Shown piece by piece: positions 1-8,115 of a stretch of 46,839 nucleotides of DNA. Each line of letters begins with the position of its first letter. The stretch's first letter is position 1. Source of the stretch: Lysobacteraceae bacterium (GTDB lineage Bacteria; Pseudomonadota; Gammaproteobacteria; Xanthomonadales; BQJN01). Below the pieces are notes generated by a model. That model worked only from the letters and a program-made list of their open reading frames with translations, searched no databases and had not been told where the DNA came from. The translations under genes were made by a program, and so were the position numbers. The stretch is from assembly GCA_021604725.1 (NCBI GenBank), contig BQJN01000027.1:1-46839 (forward strand), written 5' to 3'.

Positions 1-207
1 GGCAGGGCGAATCTGGCTAAGCAGGTTGGGCTATCAGCCGCAGAAGCGTAGCAATAGCTACGGTTCAAGGTTGATCGCTCAAGATGCAACGCCAGATCCG
101 TCCTGGCAGTGAAAAGGCCACGGTGGTCATTTCCGGTATGCCCGTAATTGTTCTTAAGCATATGTTTTTACTGAAGTATCTGGCGATGGGTGGCCGCCTT
201 CATGAAT
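1..207. other. left edge, no firm gene
   Basis: No complete gene is visible. On the plus strand a short frame open from base 1 reads G-R-A-N-L-A-K-Q-V-G-L-S-A-A-E-A and stops at 49-51. It could be the C-terminus of a gene cut by the window edge, but 16 codons are not enough to say. A perfect 6-bp hairpin (CGTAGC, loop AATA, GCTACG) lies at about 47-62, just after that stop, with no T-run. Confidence 0.2.
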
Positions 208-625
208 AGTGCAGGCTAGGGAAGCTCTGATCAATTCGAATGCGGCTCTGCTTGACCTGAAGCGTGCAACTGCTAGGGTGAGCCACCGTCAATGCTGGGT
301 GCCATTAAGGCACGCTGCTGGTGGCGAACGACCAGCCAGGGATGGCTGGGCCGGGGTTACATCGAGGCTCAAACGATGCGCCATGGATGGCGGCTCCAAG
401 ACCTCAGTGGTGCTTCATCGAACCGGAGTTGGCTGCCATCCGTGGCGAAGCGCAGGCGCTCCGTGGAACCACCAGCCTCGACATCCCTGTCGAGTCGTTC
501 GTCGGAAGCGAGTGATCAAGATCACTCGCTCTGTTTCCGTCTCACCCTAAGGAAAGCCTCGATTGCGAACTGCTCTGTAGGCCAGAGCCATATTCCAATT
601 GATCAGAGCTTCCCTAGCTGTGCAG
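208..625. mobile_element. MITE-like element with 36-bp terminal inverted repeats
   Basis: Bases 215-250 and 583-618 are inverted copies of each other, differing at only three positions; both ends begin GCTAGGGAAGCTCTGATCAA when read inwards. The element is flanked by AGTGCAG (208-214) and TGTGCAG (619-625), a near-perfect 7-bp direct repeat of the kind left by insertion. The interior is packed with further hairpins: 332-349 (CCAGCCA/TGGCTGG, loop GGGA), 379-392 (CGCCA/TGGCG, loop TGGA), 435-446, and a perfect 11-bp stem at about 507-530. No transposase is encoded, and the open frames crossing it look spurious. It sits directly upstream of the Spy-like gene, so it may affect that promoter. Confidence 0.6.
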
Positions 626-690
626 TCTCCATACTTTCTCCAAGATCCGAACTCAAACTACACACTCCACAGAAAACTGGAGCCAAGCAG

Positions 691-1059
691 ATGAAACTAC
701 ACTACGCCTTGACCATGGCCGCGGCCATTTTGATCACGCAACCGGCTCAGGCGGGCCGACACCATCAACAGCATATGTTGCAACACTTGACCAGCGAGCT
801 GAACCTCAGCGCTGAACAGGTGGAAACGGTTCGCGGCATCCTGGATGAAGCGTCAGCTGAACGCGAAGCGCACAAGCAAGCCATGCACGAGGAGATGCAA
901 GTCTTCCATTGTGCACAACGCGAACAGACCCATGAATCGCTGTCACAAGTTCTGGACGCCGATCAGCTCGCAGCTTTGGAGCAAATGCGTGCTGAACGAG
1001 ACAAGGGTGACGCACGCGGACGTCGCGGTGGCAAACACCGCATGCGTTTCGAATGCTAG
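691..1059 (+). CDS. Spy/CpxP-like periplasmic envelope-stress protein
   Basis: This is a 122-residue exported protein. It has a signal peptide (residues 1 to about 22, ending A-Q-A) followed by a charged, largely helical body. It carries LTxxQ-like motifs (L-N-L-S-A-E-Q near residue 40 and V-L-D-A-D-Q-L further on), as in Spy, CpxP and related periplasmic chaperones. The start at 691 is chosen because the signal peptide begins there and GGAG lies about 9 nt upstream; the longer frame to 292 runs through the MITE and is not credible. Two cysteines are present, one at the very C-terminus. The gene precedes a sensor kinase and response regulator on the same strand, matching the CpxP/Spy-CpxAR/BaeSR arrangement, so it probably modulates or is a target of that system. 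Family assignment is by motif and context. Confidence 0.75.
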   Translation: MKLHYALTMAAAILITQPAQAGRHHQQHMLQHLTSELNLSAEQVETVRGILDEASAEREAHKQAMHEEMQVFHCAQREQTHESLSQVLDADQLAALEQMRAERDKGDARGRRGGKHRMRFEC

Positions 1060-1104
1060 CAAGCTGTGAATCGGCAGCGGCACCGCAATGGGCCGCTGCC
1101 GCCC

Positions 1105-1110
1105 TATAAT
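1105..1110 (+). promoter_or_regulatory. consensus -10 hexamer close to kinase start codon
   Basis: A perfect TATAAT ends 7 nt before the ATG at 1118. A promoter here would start transcription at about 1117-1118, giving a leaderless or nearly leaderless kinase mRNA. No good -35 is visible (ACCGCA at 1082-1087), so this is tentative. Confidence 0.35.
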
Positions 1111-1117
1111 CGGACCC

Positions 1118-2500
1118 ATGCGACTTTTCCCCAAATTGTTTCTTGCCATGCTGGGCACCGCGGCGGCTGGTGGCATCGTCATGCTCTCGGTGGTGCACTG
1201 GCATGTCCGGTCCAGCTTTAGCGATTTCGTCGATGACCTGGATCGCGGCGCGATGCAGGCAGCGGCTGAAGTGTTGTCTGAAAAGTTTGATAACGCCAAT
1301 GGGTGGGAGGCCTTGGCAGCCGACCCAAGCAGCGTGCATTGGGCGTTGCGCAAGTTGATTTCGATCAGACGAGCAGCACAAATGGCCGAACGAGGCCGAG
1401 GCCCGGGCCCTCGGCGCGGCCGACCCGATCACCCCAATCTCATGGTCTATGATCTTGAAGGCAACGCCATCGCCGGTCGTGGCCCGAAACTGAGTGACGT
1501 TGATCTGGCCGTCGCCATCGATCGTGATGGGCAGACAGTGGGATGGCTTGGACTTAGTCGGCCAGCGAGATTTGGCGAGCCAGGCGAACGGCAGTTTGTT
1601 GACCGGCAACGCGTGTTGTTTCTGATCGGCGGCAGTGTATTGGTGATCCTTGCGGCGATCGCGTCGTGGATATTGGCGCGACAATTGACGGGACCGGTTC
1701 GCCAGGTCGCCACTGGCGCATCCGAGCTCGCTGCCGGACGCTATGAGACCCGTCTGCAACGGACCACGCAAGATGAGGTCGGACAACTCACCGAAGACTT
1801 CAACAGGCTCGGGCGTGCGCTGCACCGCCATGAGGGCGCGCGCCGCCGATGGCTGGCTGAGATTGCCCATGAGCTTCGAACACCCCTGTCCGTGCTGCAA
1901 GCCGAACTTGAGGCGATCAAGGATGGCTTGCGTCGGCCCGACACGGCAGCGATTGACTCGCTATACCATGAGGCTCTGCACCTGTCTCGCCTGGTCAATG
2001 ACCTGCACACGCTATCGTTGGCAGATGCCGGTGCGCTCAACTACCGATTCCAGGGCGTCGACCTTGCGGAGATCATCCATCGCGCGATCAAGTCATATCA
2101 GACAGCGTTTGATCAGAAAGGCATCGAGCTAAAGCTTGATAGTGAAAGTGAGACCAAGGCCAAGACCAGCGCCGACCCACAGCGAATCGAGCAATTGATG
2201 ACCAACCTGTTGCGAAACTCTCTGCTGTATACCAATCAGGGTGGCCGAGTCCAAATCTCCTTACAGGCCAGGCAAGGCGACTGGGAAATCATTGTTGCGG
2301 ACAGTGAACCAGGCGTGGCCGACCAGGACTTGCCCGTTCTTTTCGACGCGTTTCACCGGTGCGCCAACGACCAAACGCAAGGCAGCGGCTTGGGGCTTGC
2401 CATCTGCGAACGAATCGTGGCGGCTCACGGCGGCGAAATCACCGCCGACCATTCGCCCTTGGGCGGGTTGCAAGTGTCCATAAGGCTGCCCAGGTCATGA
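1118..2500 (+). CDS. membrane sensor histidine kinase (BaeS/CpxA-like)
   Basis: This 460-residue class I sensor kinase has TM1 at about 8-30, a periplasmic loop rich in Arg and Pro to about 165, TM2 at about 170-192 and a HAMP domain. The dimerisation box reads A-H-E-L-R-T-P with phospho-acceptor His251. The HATPase domain has an N box (N-L-L-R-N-S), a G1-like D-S-E-P-G-V and a G2 box G-S-G-L-G-L-A-I. The start at 1118 is chosen because the membrane segment follows at once; the upstream ATG at 1088 adds only a non-membrane stretch. The stop overlaps the regulator start (ATGA), so the two are coupled. With the Spy-like gene upstream, it probably senses misfolded periplasmic protein or envelope damage and phosphorylates the regulator at 2497-3159. 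The ligand is unknown. Confidence 0.88.
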   Translation: MRLFPKLFLAMLGTAAAGGIVMLSVVHWHVRSSFSDFVDDLDRGAMQAAAEVLSEKFDNANGWEALAADPSSVHWALRKLISIRRAAQMAERGRGPGPRRGRPDHPNLMVYDLEGNAIAGRGPKLSDVDLAVAIDRDGQTVGWLGLSRPARFGEPGERQFVDRQRVLFLIGGSVLVILAAIASWILARQLTGPVRQVATGASELAAGRYETRLQRTTQDEVGQLTEDFNRLGRALHRHEGARRRWLAEIAHELRTPLSVLQAELEAIKDGLRRPDTAAIDSLYHEALHLSRLVNDLHTLSLADAGALNYRFQGVDLAEIIHRAIKSYQTAFDQKGIELKLDSESETKAKTSADPQRIEQLMTNLLRNSLLYTNQGGRVQISLQARQGDWEIIVADSEPGVADQDLPVLFDAFHRCANDQTQGSGLGLAICERIVAAHGGEITADHSPLGGLQVSIRLPRS

Positions 2501-3159
2501 TGATCTGGGTGGTCGAAGATGAGAAGAAGATTGGTGAGGTGATTCGCCAGTACCTGATTGACGCCAACTATGAGTGTCGCCTGTTCACCTCAGCCGATGG
2601 TCTGCTTCGGCAACTGGAAATTGACCCACCAGGTCTCATTGTTCTGGATCGAAAATTGCCCGGCATCGACGGCATTGATTTGTGCCGTCACATCCGGCGC
2701 CTGCGAAGTCAGATTCCAATTATCATGGTTACCGCCAGAGTTGAGGAACAAGACCGGCTCGATGGCTTGCAGGCAGGAGCGGATGACTACATCTGCAAGC
2801 CCTTCAGCCCGCGTGAGCTGGTGGCACGCGTAGCCACGGTGCTTCGGCGTGGGCCACTACAGAAGCAGACAGCCCTACATATCGATGCAGCAAACCGTGT
2901 GGCCAAAGTCCGTGAGCAAGCGCTCGATTTGACCCCGGCCGAGTTCTCTTTGCTCGCTACCTTGGCCCGATCGCCCGGACGGCCCTATTCGCGTGATCAA
3001 TTGTTGTCAGCCATTCAGTCGGAGGACCGCGACGTCTCTGATCGCGCCATAGATAGCCATGTCAAAAACCTTCGCCGAAAACTTTCCGCGGTCAAACAGC
3101 CGCCATTCAAAATCGCGGCCGTTTACGGTTTGGGCTATTGCCTGAAGGCTATCGACTAG
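2497..3159 (+). CDS. OmpR-family response regulator (BaeR/CpxR-like)
   Basis: This 220-residue regulator has a receiver domain (about 1-115) with acidic pocket E8/D9, phospho-acceptor Asp51 in L-D-R-K-L-P-G, Thr79 and Lys101 in C-K-P-F. A C-terminal winged-helix DNA-binding domain follows (about 125-220; L-T-P-A-E-F near its start and a recognition helix near D-S-H-V-K-N-L-R-R-K). Translation begins at 2497, where the ATG overlaps the kinase stop by 4 nt; a second ATG follows at once at 2500. It is the cognate partner of the kinase and likely activates envelope-stress genes, perhaps including the upstream Spy-like gene. No operator was identified. Confidence 0.9.
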   Translation: MMIWVVEDEKKIGEVIRQYLIDANYECRLFTSADGLLRQLEIDPPGLIVLDRKLPGIDGIDLCRHIRRLRSQIPIIMVTARVEEQDRLDGLQAGADDYICKPFSPRELVARVATVLRRGPLQKQTALHIDAANRVAKVREQALDLTPAEFSLLATLARSPGRPYSRDQLLSAIQSEDRDVSDRAIDSHVKNLRRKLSAVKQPPFKIAAVYGLGYCLKAID

Positions 3160-3491
3160 TTCTTTGCTCCCGTTCGTAGAATTCAAGCTGACCGCAAATT
3201 CCCGCGTTTAACTAGAGCGCGTCCACAGTTTACGCTTCTGGACCAGCTCGACCGTTCCACGGATGGACCGGCATTTTCAAGCCATTGAAAATAAGAACTA
3301 TCATAACCGCGCTTCTGAAAGTTCGTGTCCGCGTTAGCCATGGATGGCTAATCGTGGACGACCTCTAACGAGATAGCTTCGAGAACATTTCCAGCCAAAG
3401 TCCTCCCGGCGACGTCGATTGTCACTTTTCGCGAGCGACGGATTCGAGTACCCTCGCCACTCAACAGCAACAAACTGCTCGGAGTTCACCA
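3160..3491. other. intergenic region with three hairpins before fabI
   Basis: No gene is seen. It contains a hairpin around TCCA-CGGA-TGGA (3253-3270), a perfect 8-bp stem (ATTTTCAA, loop GCCA, TTGAAAAT; about 3273-3292), and a long hairpin at 3324-3360 whose core is TTAGCCA-TGGA-TGGCTAA with flanking GTCC/GGAC pairing. The outer two share the CA-NGGA-TG tetraloop seen in other repeats of this window. They may end the regulator transcript or precede fabI. No clear promoter is seen. Confidence 0.5.
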
Positions 3492-4280
3492 ATGGGATTT
3501 TTACAAGGCAAACGCGCATTGATCGTCGGCGTCGCCAGCAACCGTTCGATCGCCTGGGGGATTGCCAAAGCTATGCATCGCGAAGGTGCCGAGCTGGCGT
3601 TTACCTACCAGACTGAAAAGCTGAAATCGCGCGTTGACAGTGTCGCGGAGGAATGTGAGAGTTCGATTGTCCTACCACTTGATGTAGCTGAAGATGCACA
3701 GATTGACGAGTGCTTTGCGGCCTTGTCCAAACACTGGGACGGCTTTGACATCCTTGTGCACTCGGTTGGGTTTGCGCCCCGTGACCAGATTCAGGGCAGC
3801 TTTGTCGATGCGGTCACCCGCGAGGGCTTTGCCATTGCCCATGATATATCGTCCTATTCATTTGCGGCATTGGCCAAGGCTGCACGGCCGATGATGCAGG
3901 GTCGAAATGCGTCTCTTCTGACCTTGAGTTACTTGGGTTCCGTCCGGGCAATGCCAGCGTACAATGTCATGGGACTTGCCAAAGCCAGTCTCGAGGCATG
4001 TGTACGCTATTTGGCGCACAGCCTTGGTCCAGAGAACATTCGCGTCAACGCCATTTCTGCCGGTCCGATCAAGACTTTGGCAGCTGCTGGCATATCCAAG
4101 TTTAGAAAAATGCTTGATCACGTTGAGCGAAACGCGCCGCTGCGCAGGACCATCAATACCGAAGAAGTAGGTAATGCGGCGGCCTTTCTATGCTCAGATC
4201 TGGCATCAGGTATCACCGGCGAGGTGACCTACGTCGACGCCGGATTCAATACTTTGGGTATGGGAGATCTGGAGGATTGA
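3492..4280 (+). CDS. fabI: enoyl-[acyl-carrier-protein] reductase (NADH)
   Basis: FabI reduces the trans-2-enoyl-ACP double bond in the last step of each fatty-acid elongation cycle in the cytoplasm. The 262-residue length is that of classic FabI. It has the divergent SDR nucleotide-binding start [12 protein letters not shown], the S-V-G-F-A-P segment around residue 93, and the catalytic Y-x6-Y-x6-K arrangement (Tyr147, Tyr157, Lys164). A weak GGAG-type ribosome site lies upstream of 3492. It is monocistronic, with the regulator upstream and convergent genes downstream. Confidence 0.95.
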   Translation: MGFLQGKRALIVGVASNRSIAWGIAKAMHREGAELAFTYQTEKLKSRVDSVAEECESSIVLPLDVAEDAQIDECFAALSKHWDGFDILVHSVGFAPRDQIQGSFVDAVTREGFAIAHDISSYSFAALAKAARPMMQGRNASLLTLSYLGSVRAMPAYNVMGLAKASLEACVRYLAHSLGPENIRVNAISAGPIKTLAAAGISKFRKMLDHVERNAPLRRTINTEEVGNAAAFLCSDLASGITGEVTYVDAGFNTLGMGDLED

Positions 4281-4385
4281 GGAGTCCGTTCGCCAGCATC
4301 TGCCGCTAGTAACGGCAATGGCCTTGCCTGGTCGACACGGTGAGGGGCAAAGGATAGCCCCTTTGAAACTCAGCCGCAGGGTGCC

Positions 4386-5192
4386 CTAGCAACGACCGGT
4401 GCGACGCCCCACGGTGAAGAATTGTCGATGAGTAATCAGCGTCATTCCTAGTATCAAGCACAGCAGTGCAGCAGCCCCCAGAGATGGGACGACTTGGGGA
4501 GGCGGCAACGGCGGTACAAAGCCAACTCTAAGTGATGGGCGCAGTGTCTGGTCCGTGAACTCACGCGAGTCAAAGCGTTTTGCAGGGCCTTTGGATATTA
4601 ACAGCCAACCATAGGCCTGCGCAGGGCTGTCGAGCCAACTTTGTGCGGTATCAACCATCTCCGGCGTAGAGTTCCATGTATACAAACCCTCGCCGTCGAC
4701 GAACGCGATACCATCGGGAGCTACGCGGTGGTCCCCTCCAGGAGTAGCCCAGAGCGAATCATCATAAAAACGATGCAGCCATGTCGCATCCCCTGCTTCA
4801 GCTGGAGCACCTGAGCCGCCAGAGCCGGGCGCAACTGATGCCCCTTCTCCCCATGTATTCAACAAGGGATGCAAGCTAATAGTTGCCACTCCGCCACTGG
4901 TTCGTGACATATTAAGTTGCAAGGAAACGGTCGATATCGTGGAGCCTGCAGGAATAGCACTGGCAATATCAAACGCCAAAACACCCCGACGCTCCAAACC
5001 CATGTTGCTCAGCCCGGCGAAAAGGTGCGGACCTGAGCCGTTGCTTAGAGCTCCGGAGGCATCCTCATACAGTGTGTTGTCAACAACGGGCTCAATTACT
5101 ATGGTCTCGGCTGAGGCCATATAAGGGAACACACCCAAGAACCCGACAAGCGCCGTGCGCCAGCAACAACCCAATACACGTCTTGCAATCAT
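4386..5192 (-). CDS. secreted DNRLRE-domain protein with IPTL-like C-terminal tail
   Basis: This 268-residue exported protein has a signal peptide (about 1-28, ending M-A-S-A). A DNRLRE-type beta domain follows, opening D-N-T-L-Y-E-D-A and containing W-G-E-G and D-A-T-W-L-H-R-F-Y. The C-terminal tail has V-P-S-L, a hydrophobic helix (about 240-256) and a short basic end, which is the layout of IPTL-CTERM/PEP-CTERM sorting tails. It starts only 2 nt after the ppiD stop, so it is probably co-transcribed with that folding factor. The domain is common in surface or matrix proteins of gammaproteobacteria; its ligand is unknown. No sorting peptidase gene is in the window. Confidence 0.75.
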   Translation of the reverse strand: MIARRVLGCCWRTALVGFLGVFPYMASAETIVIEPVVDNTLYEDASGALSNGSGPHLFAGLSNMGLERRGVLAFDIASAIPAGSTISTVSLQLNMSRTSGGVATISLHPLLNTWGEGASVAPGSGGSGAPAEAGDATWLHRFYDDSLWATPGGDHRVAPDGIAFVDGEGLYTWNSTPEMVDTAQSWLDSPAQAYGWLLISKGPAKRFDSREFTDQTLRPSLRVGFVPPLPPPQVVPSLGAAALLCLILGMTLITHRQFFTVGRRTGRC

Positions 5193-5194
5193 CT

Positions 5195-7099
5195 CTAGAG
5201 GTTGTCTTCTATGACAACAATCTCAGCAGATTGTCGCAGAGCTTCAATAAAGGCCTGTCCTTCCTCGGCAGCCTTCATCTGCGAAATTCGGGTGCGAAGC
5301 GTTTCAATCTCAGCCTGCGCCAGCAGGTCGACGTTGCCATCGACGATTTCTCGCAGGACAACAACTGCAGAGTCGTCATTGCTGCTCTCAACTACTGTCG
5401 GCGTATCAATCAGCGCTGGGCCCAGTTCGAATACTCGGGTGACCAGAGTGTAGGGCACTGAGGCGCCGCGGCGTCCGACCAACTCAGAGTTGGCTACCGT
5501 ATAGCCTTCAGCAGCCGCAACTTGCTCAAGGACTTCACCAGCCTGAACGCGCTCAACCATCGATTGTGCCCGCTCCTCAGCCAGTGACTTTTTGGTTTCA
5601 GCTTCCAAGGCAGCGACAATCTCTTCTCTAACCTCGTCCAGAGGTTTCTTGGCTGCCGGCTGGTGTTCGGAAACACGCAGGAATATGGCATGGTTTGGCG
5701 TCAGGTTAACGGCGTCACTGATCGACCCCTCAAGCAATACAAGGTCCGAAAATGCCGCTTCGATGACGGCACGGTCTGCAGCGACACCCTCACCACCGGA
5801 CTGATCAAACGGGCCCGCGAATTTGATTTCCAGATCAAGGTCCTCGGCCACAGGTGCAAGTGACGTTGAGTCCTCATAAACCAGGTCGGTAGCTCGTGAT
5901 GTCTGCTCGACGAACAGGCGCTCGGCATCAGCTTCCCTGAGATCGGCCAGGATTTCCTCTCTGACTTCTTCGTAGGATTTGCCGTGCTCTTCCTCAATCG
6001 CAGTCAACTTGATGACGTGAACACCGAAGGCTGTCTCTACCGGGTCGGAGATTGAGTCGGCCTCCATCGCGTACAGCGCTTCTTCAAATGCTTCAACCAT
6101 CATGCCTCGCTCGACCCAGCCGAGGTCACCACCAAAGTCGGACGATCCCGGGTCTGTGGAATGTTCCTTGGCCAGCTCAGCAAAATCCGCGCCACCGCGT
6201 GCCTGCTCAGCCAGGTCGGCGGCTTGCGCCAGTACCGCTTGACGAGTCTCTTCGTCAGCATCGGACGGCAACTCCAACAGGATATGTGCCGCTGACCGTC
6301 GTTCCGGGACAATGAATCGACCTTTCTGATCTTCATAACGAAGTTTCAGGGTGTCCTCGTCGAATTCGATGCCTTTGGCAATTTCCTTGGCATCGATCTC
6401 AATATACTGAATGGTCACCTGCTCCGGTTCGGAGTAACGGTCGCCGTTTTCTTCGTAGTAGTCCAATATTTGCTGTTCATCAATCGCTACTTGATCGGCC
6501 ATGCTCTCAGCGCTGACCAGAACATAGTCGAAACGCCGTTGTTGTCCTTCCAACGCAGCCACATGCGCGATCTCGGCATCGGTAACCAACGCCGTCTGAC
6601 TGATTGCATCGGGAAATTGCGTGTTGATCAAATCACGGCGCATCAGGCTCTGAAATTCATCGACGGTCATGAACTGAGCAGACAGTAGTTGCTGGTAGAC
6701 GTCGGCGTTAAAGACTCCATCCACCTGGAACGCTTCGATTTCGCGAATTTGCGTCGCAAGTTTAGTGTCAGGAACAGTCATGCCGCCCTGCTGCGACGCC
6801 TGCCACAACACCTCTGATCGCACCATGTCATCGAGGACCTGACGCTTGATCACCGGCTGATCAAAAAAGCGCGGGTCAAAACTGTCTCCCATCTGCGCAG
6901 CCATTCGCTGTCTGTAGTTGGAAAACTGGCGTCGGTAATCGCTATCTGAAATCTCTTCGCCATTTACCGTAGCAACGAAGGTGACTACCTGCGCCTGGAA
7001 GTAGCTGTTGACTCCGAAAAAGGCGAATGGAATACAAAGGAGGATTATGACGAACCCGGCAATCCAGCCACTGGATTTTTCGCGAATTTTTTGCAGCAT
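5195..7099 (-). CDS. ppiD: peptidyl-prolyl isomerase D, membrane-anchored periplasmic chaperone
   Basis: PpiD helps newly exported proteins fold as they leave the Sec translocon. The 634-residue protein has a short cytoplasmic start, one membrane anchor (about 13-35), a SurA-N-like chaperone region (about 45-190), a parvulin PPIC domain (about 265-365, with A-A-H-I-L-L and the G-G-D-L-G-W motif) and a long C-terminal chaperone region. Position after hupB is classical for gammaproteobacteria. The tRNA terminator at 7288-7320 separates it from hupB, so it needs its own promoter within 7100-7287. Confidence 0.93.
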   Translation of the reverse strand: MLQKIREKSSGWIAGFVIILLCIPFAFFGVNSYFQAQVVTFVATVNGEEISDSDYRRQFSNYRQRMAAQMGDSFDPRFFDQPVIKRQVLDDMVRSEVLWQASQQGGMTVPDTKLATQIREIEAFQVDGVFNADVYQQLLSAQFMTVDEFQSLMRRDLINTQFPDAISQTALVTDAEIAHVAALEGQQRRFDYVLVSAESMADQVAIDEQQILDYYEENGDRYSEPEQVTIQYIEIDAKEIAKGIEFDEDTLKLRYEDQKGRFIVPERRSAAHILLELPSDADEETRQAVLAQAADLAEQARGGADFAELAKEHSTDPGSSDFGGDLGWVERGMMVEAFEEALYAMEADSISDPVETAFGVHVIKLTAIEEEHGKSYEEVREEILADLREADAERLFVEQTSRATDLVYEDSTSLAPVAEDLDLEIKFAGPFDQSGGEGVAADRAVIEAAFSDLVLLEGSISDAVNLTPNHAIFLRVSEHQPAAKKPLDEVREEIVAALEAETKKSLAEERAQSMVERVQAGEVLEQVAAAEGYTVANSELVGRRGASVPYTLVTRVFELGPALIDTPTVVESSNDDSAVVVLREIVDGNVDLLAQAEIETLRTRISQMKAAEEGQAFIEALRQSAEIVVIEDNL

Positions 7100-7287
7100 G
7101 ATCTAGCCTGATATCTTGTGGATCCACGAGACCGCTTAAAGCCTCGCTTTGCAGAATGTCTGGGCCATTGGCTTCCCGGCGGCCCGACGCGCCAAACAGG
7201 TCGTGAGTGACTGTCTAGCAGTTGTTTGAAACCTGGTGCTTCAGTCTAACGTCGTTCTGCGACGCAAAACCGGATGACGCAATCCCT

Positions 7288-7320
7288 AAAAAACAAAGGG
7301 CGCCCTGTAGGCGCCCTTTG
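7288..7320 (-). terminator. Rho-independent terminator after tRNA-Asp
   Basis: A perfect 11-bp stem (CAAAGGGCGCC / GGCGCCCTTTG, loop CTGTA on plus) is followed on the minus strand by TTTTTT. It lies 9 nt beyond the encoded CCA of tRNA-Asp and should end the hupB-tRNA-Val-tRNA-Asp transcript. Confidence 0.92.
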
Positions 7321-7328
7321 CTGTTTGT

Positions 7329-7405
7329 TGGCGGAGTGGACGGGACTCGAACCCGCGACCCCCGGCGTGACAGGCCGGTATTCTAACCAACTGAACTACC
7401 ACTCC
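7329..7405 (-). tRNA. tRNA-Asp (GTC)
   Basis: A complete 77-nt cloverleaf: acceptor stem GGAGTGG/CCACTCC, discriminator G, encoded CCA, and anticodon GTC in the loop of CCTGTCACG. It lies 9 nt after tRNA-Val and before a strong terminator. Confidence 0.97.
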
Positions 7406-7414
7406 TTTCAAACG

Positions 7415-7490
7415 TGGTGGGTGCTGAGGGGATCGAACCCCCGACCCTCGCCTTGTAAGGGCGATGCTCTCCCAGCTGAGCTAAGCACCC
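7415..7490 (-). tRNA. tRNA-Val (TAC)
   Basis: A complete 76-nt cloverleaf: acceptor GGGTGCT/AGCACCC, discriminator A, encoded CCA, anticodon TAC in CTTACAAG. It starts only 10 nt after the hupB stop, so it is probably cut from the hupB transcript. Confidence 0.97.
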
Positions 7491-7500
7491 GAAGGGCGCG

Positions 7501-7773
7501 CTAGTTTACGGCATCTTTCAGCGCTTTGCCAGCCTTAAATGAAGGAACATTTGCGGCAGCAATATTGATCGTCTCACCGGTGCGCGGGTTGCGACCTGTG
7601 CGAGCGTCACGACGCTTAACATTGAACGTACCAAAGCCGACCAGAGCAACCGAGTTGCCGTCTTTCATCGCGCCAGTGATGGTATCGATCAATGCGTCTA
7701 CCGCACGTCCGGCGTCAGCTTTGCTGAGTCCTGCCTGGTCCGCAACGGCGGCTAAAAGTTCTGATTTGTTCAT
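7501..7773 (-). CDS. hupB: DNA-binding protein HU-beta
   Basis: This 90-residue nucleoid protein is full length for HU. It begins M-N-K-S-E-L-L and carries the HU signature [10 protein letters not shown]-x-A-R-T-G-R-N-P in the DNA-clasping arm. HU bends and compacts DNA as a dimer. Order lon-hupB-tRNA-ppiD is conserved. It probably has its own promoter in the 342-nt leader region. Confidence 0.97.
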   Translation of the reverse strand: MNKSELLAAVADQAGLSKADAGRAVDALIDTITGAMKDGNSVALVGFGTFNVKRRDARTGRNPRTGETINIAAANVPSFKAGKALKDAVN

Positions 7774-8115
7774 GCTTGAGTATCCCTCGCTATTCGAACA
7801 ATGGTGTACCCGACCACGAGGGCCGGCTTATGAATTCTTCAATACGATTCTACTAGGCAGTTGCCTAATGAATTGGGCAATTGCGTCACACGTTCAAGGA
7901 CCAGACCTCCTTGGCCTGTGGTCGGTGAAGTGGGCGCTGCAAAGGCCTACTGCATTGACAGTGGCGACTTTATACCAGCCCTCGTGAGGCAGCGCAACAA
8001 ACCTGTTCCCATGCAGGCAAATTAGTTGCATCAAAGCGCGATTATGCATCGAAATCGGGCTCCAATCGTCTTTTTCGCCACCGAAGTATACAGCTTTACA
8101 ATAAAACTATATTCT
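7774..8115. other. hupB leader region between lon and hupB
   Basis: No gene is seen in these 342 nt. Besides the candidate promoter at 7969-7997, the leader could form two mutually exclusive hairpins that share bases 7862-7865: TAGGCA/TGCCTA (7854-7867) and TTGCC/GGCAA (7861-7880). No T-run follows either. The stretch next to lon (about 8095-8115) is AT-rich. Confidence 0.4.
7969..7997 (-). promoter_or_regulatory. candidate hupB promoter (extended -10)
   Basis: Read on minus: TTGCGC (7997-7992), a 17-nt spacer, then TATAAA (7974-7969) preceded by TGG, an extended -10. Transcription would start near 7962, giving a leader of about 190 nt. Pattern match only. Confidence 0.45.

Noticed and set aside
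292-690. 5' extension of the Spy-like gene into a 255-residue frame
   Set aside because: It runs through the palindromic element; a signal peptide and ribosome site mark 691 as the start.
806-1900. 364-residue antisense frame over the kinase
   Set aside because: No start signal or recognisable domain; the plus-strand kinase explains the coding pattern.
7274-7504. 76-residue frame across tRNA-Asp and tRNA-Val
   Set aside because: It translates two tRNA genes antisense; such frames are a known false annotation.
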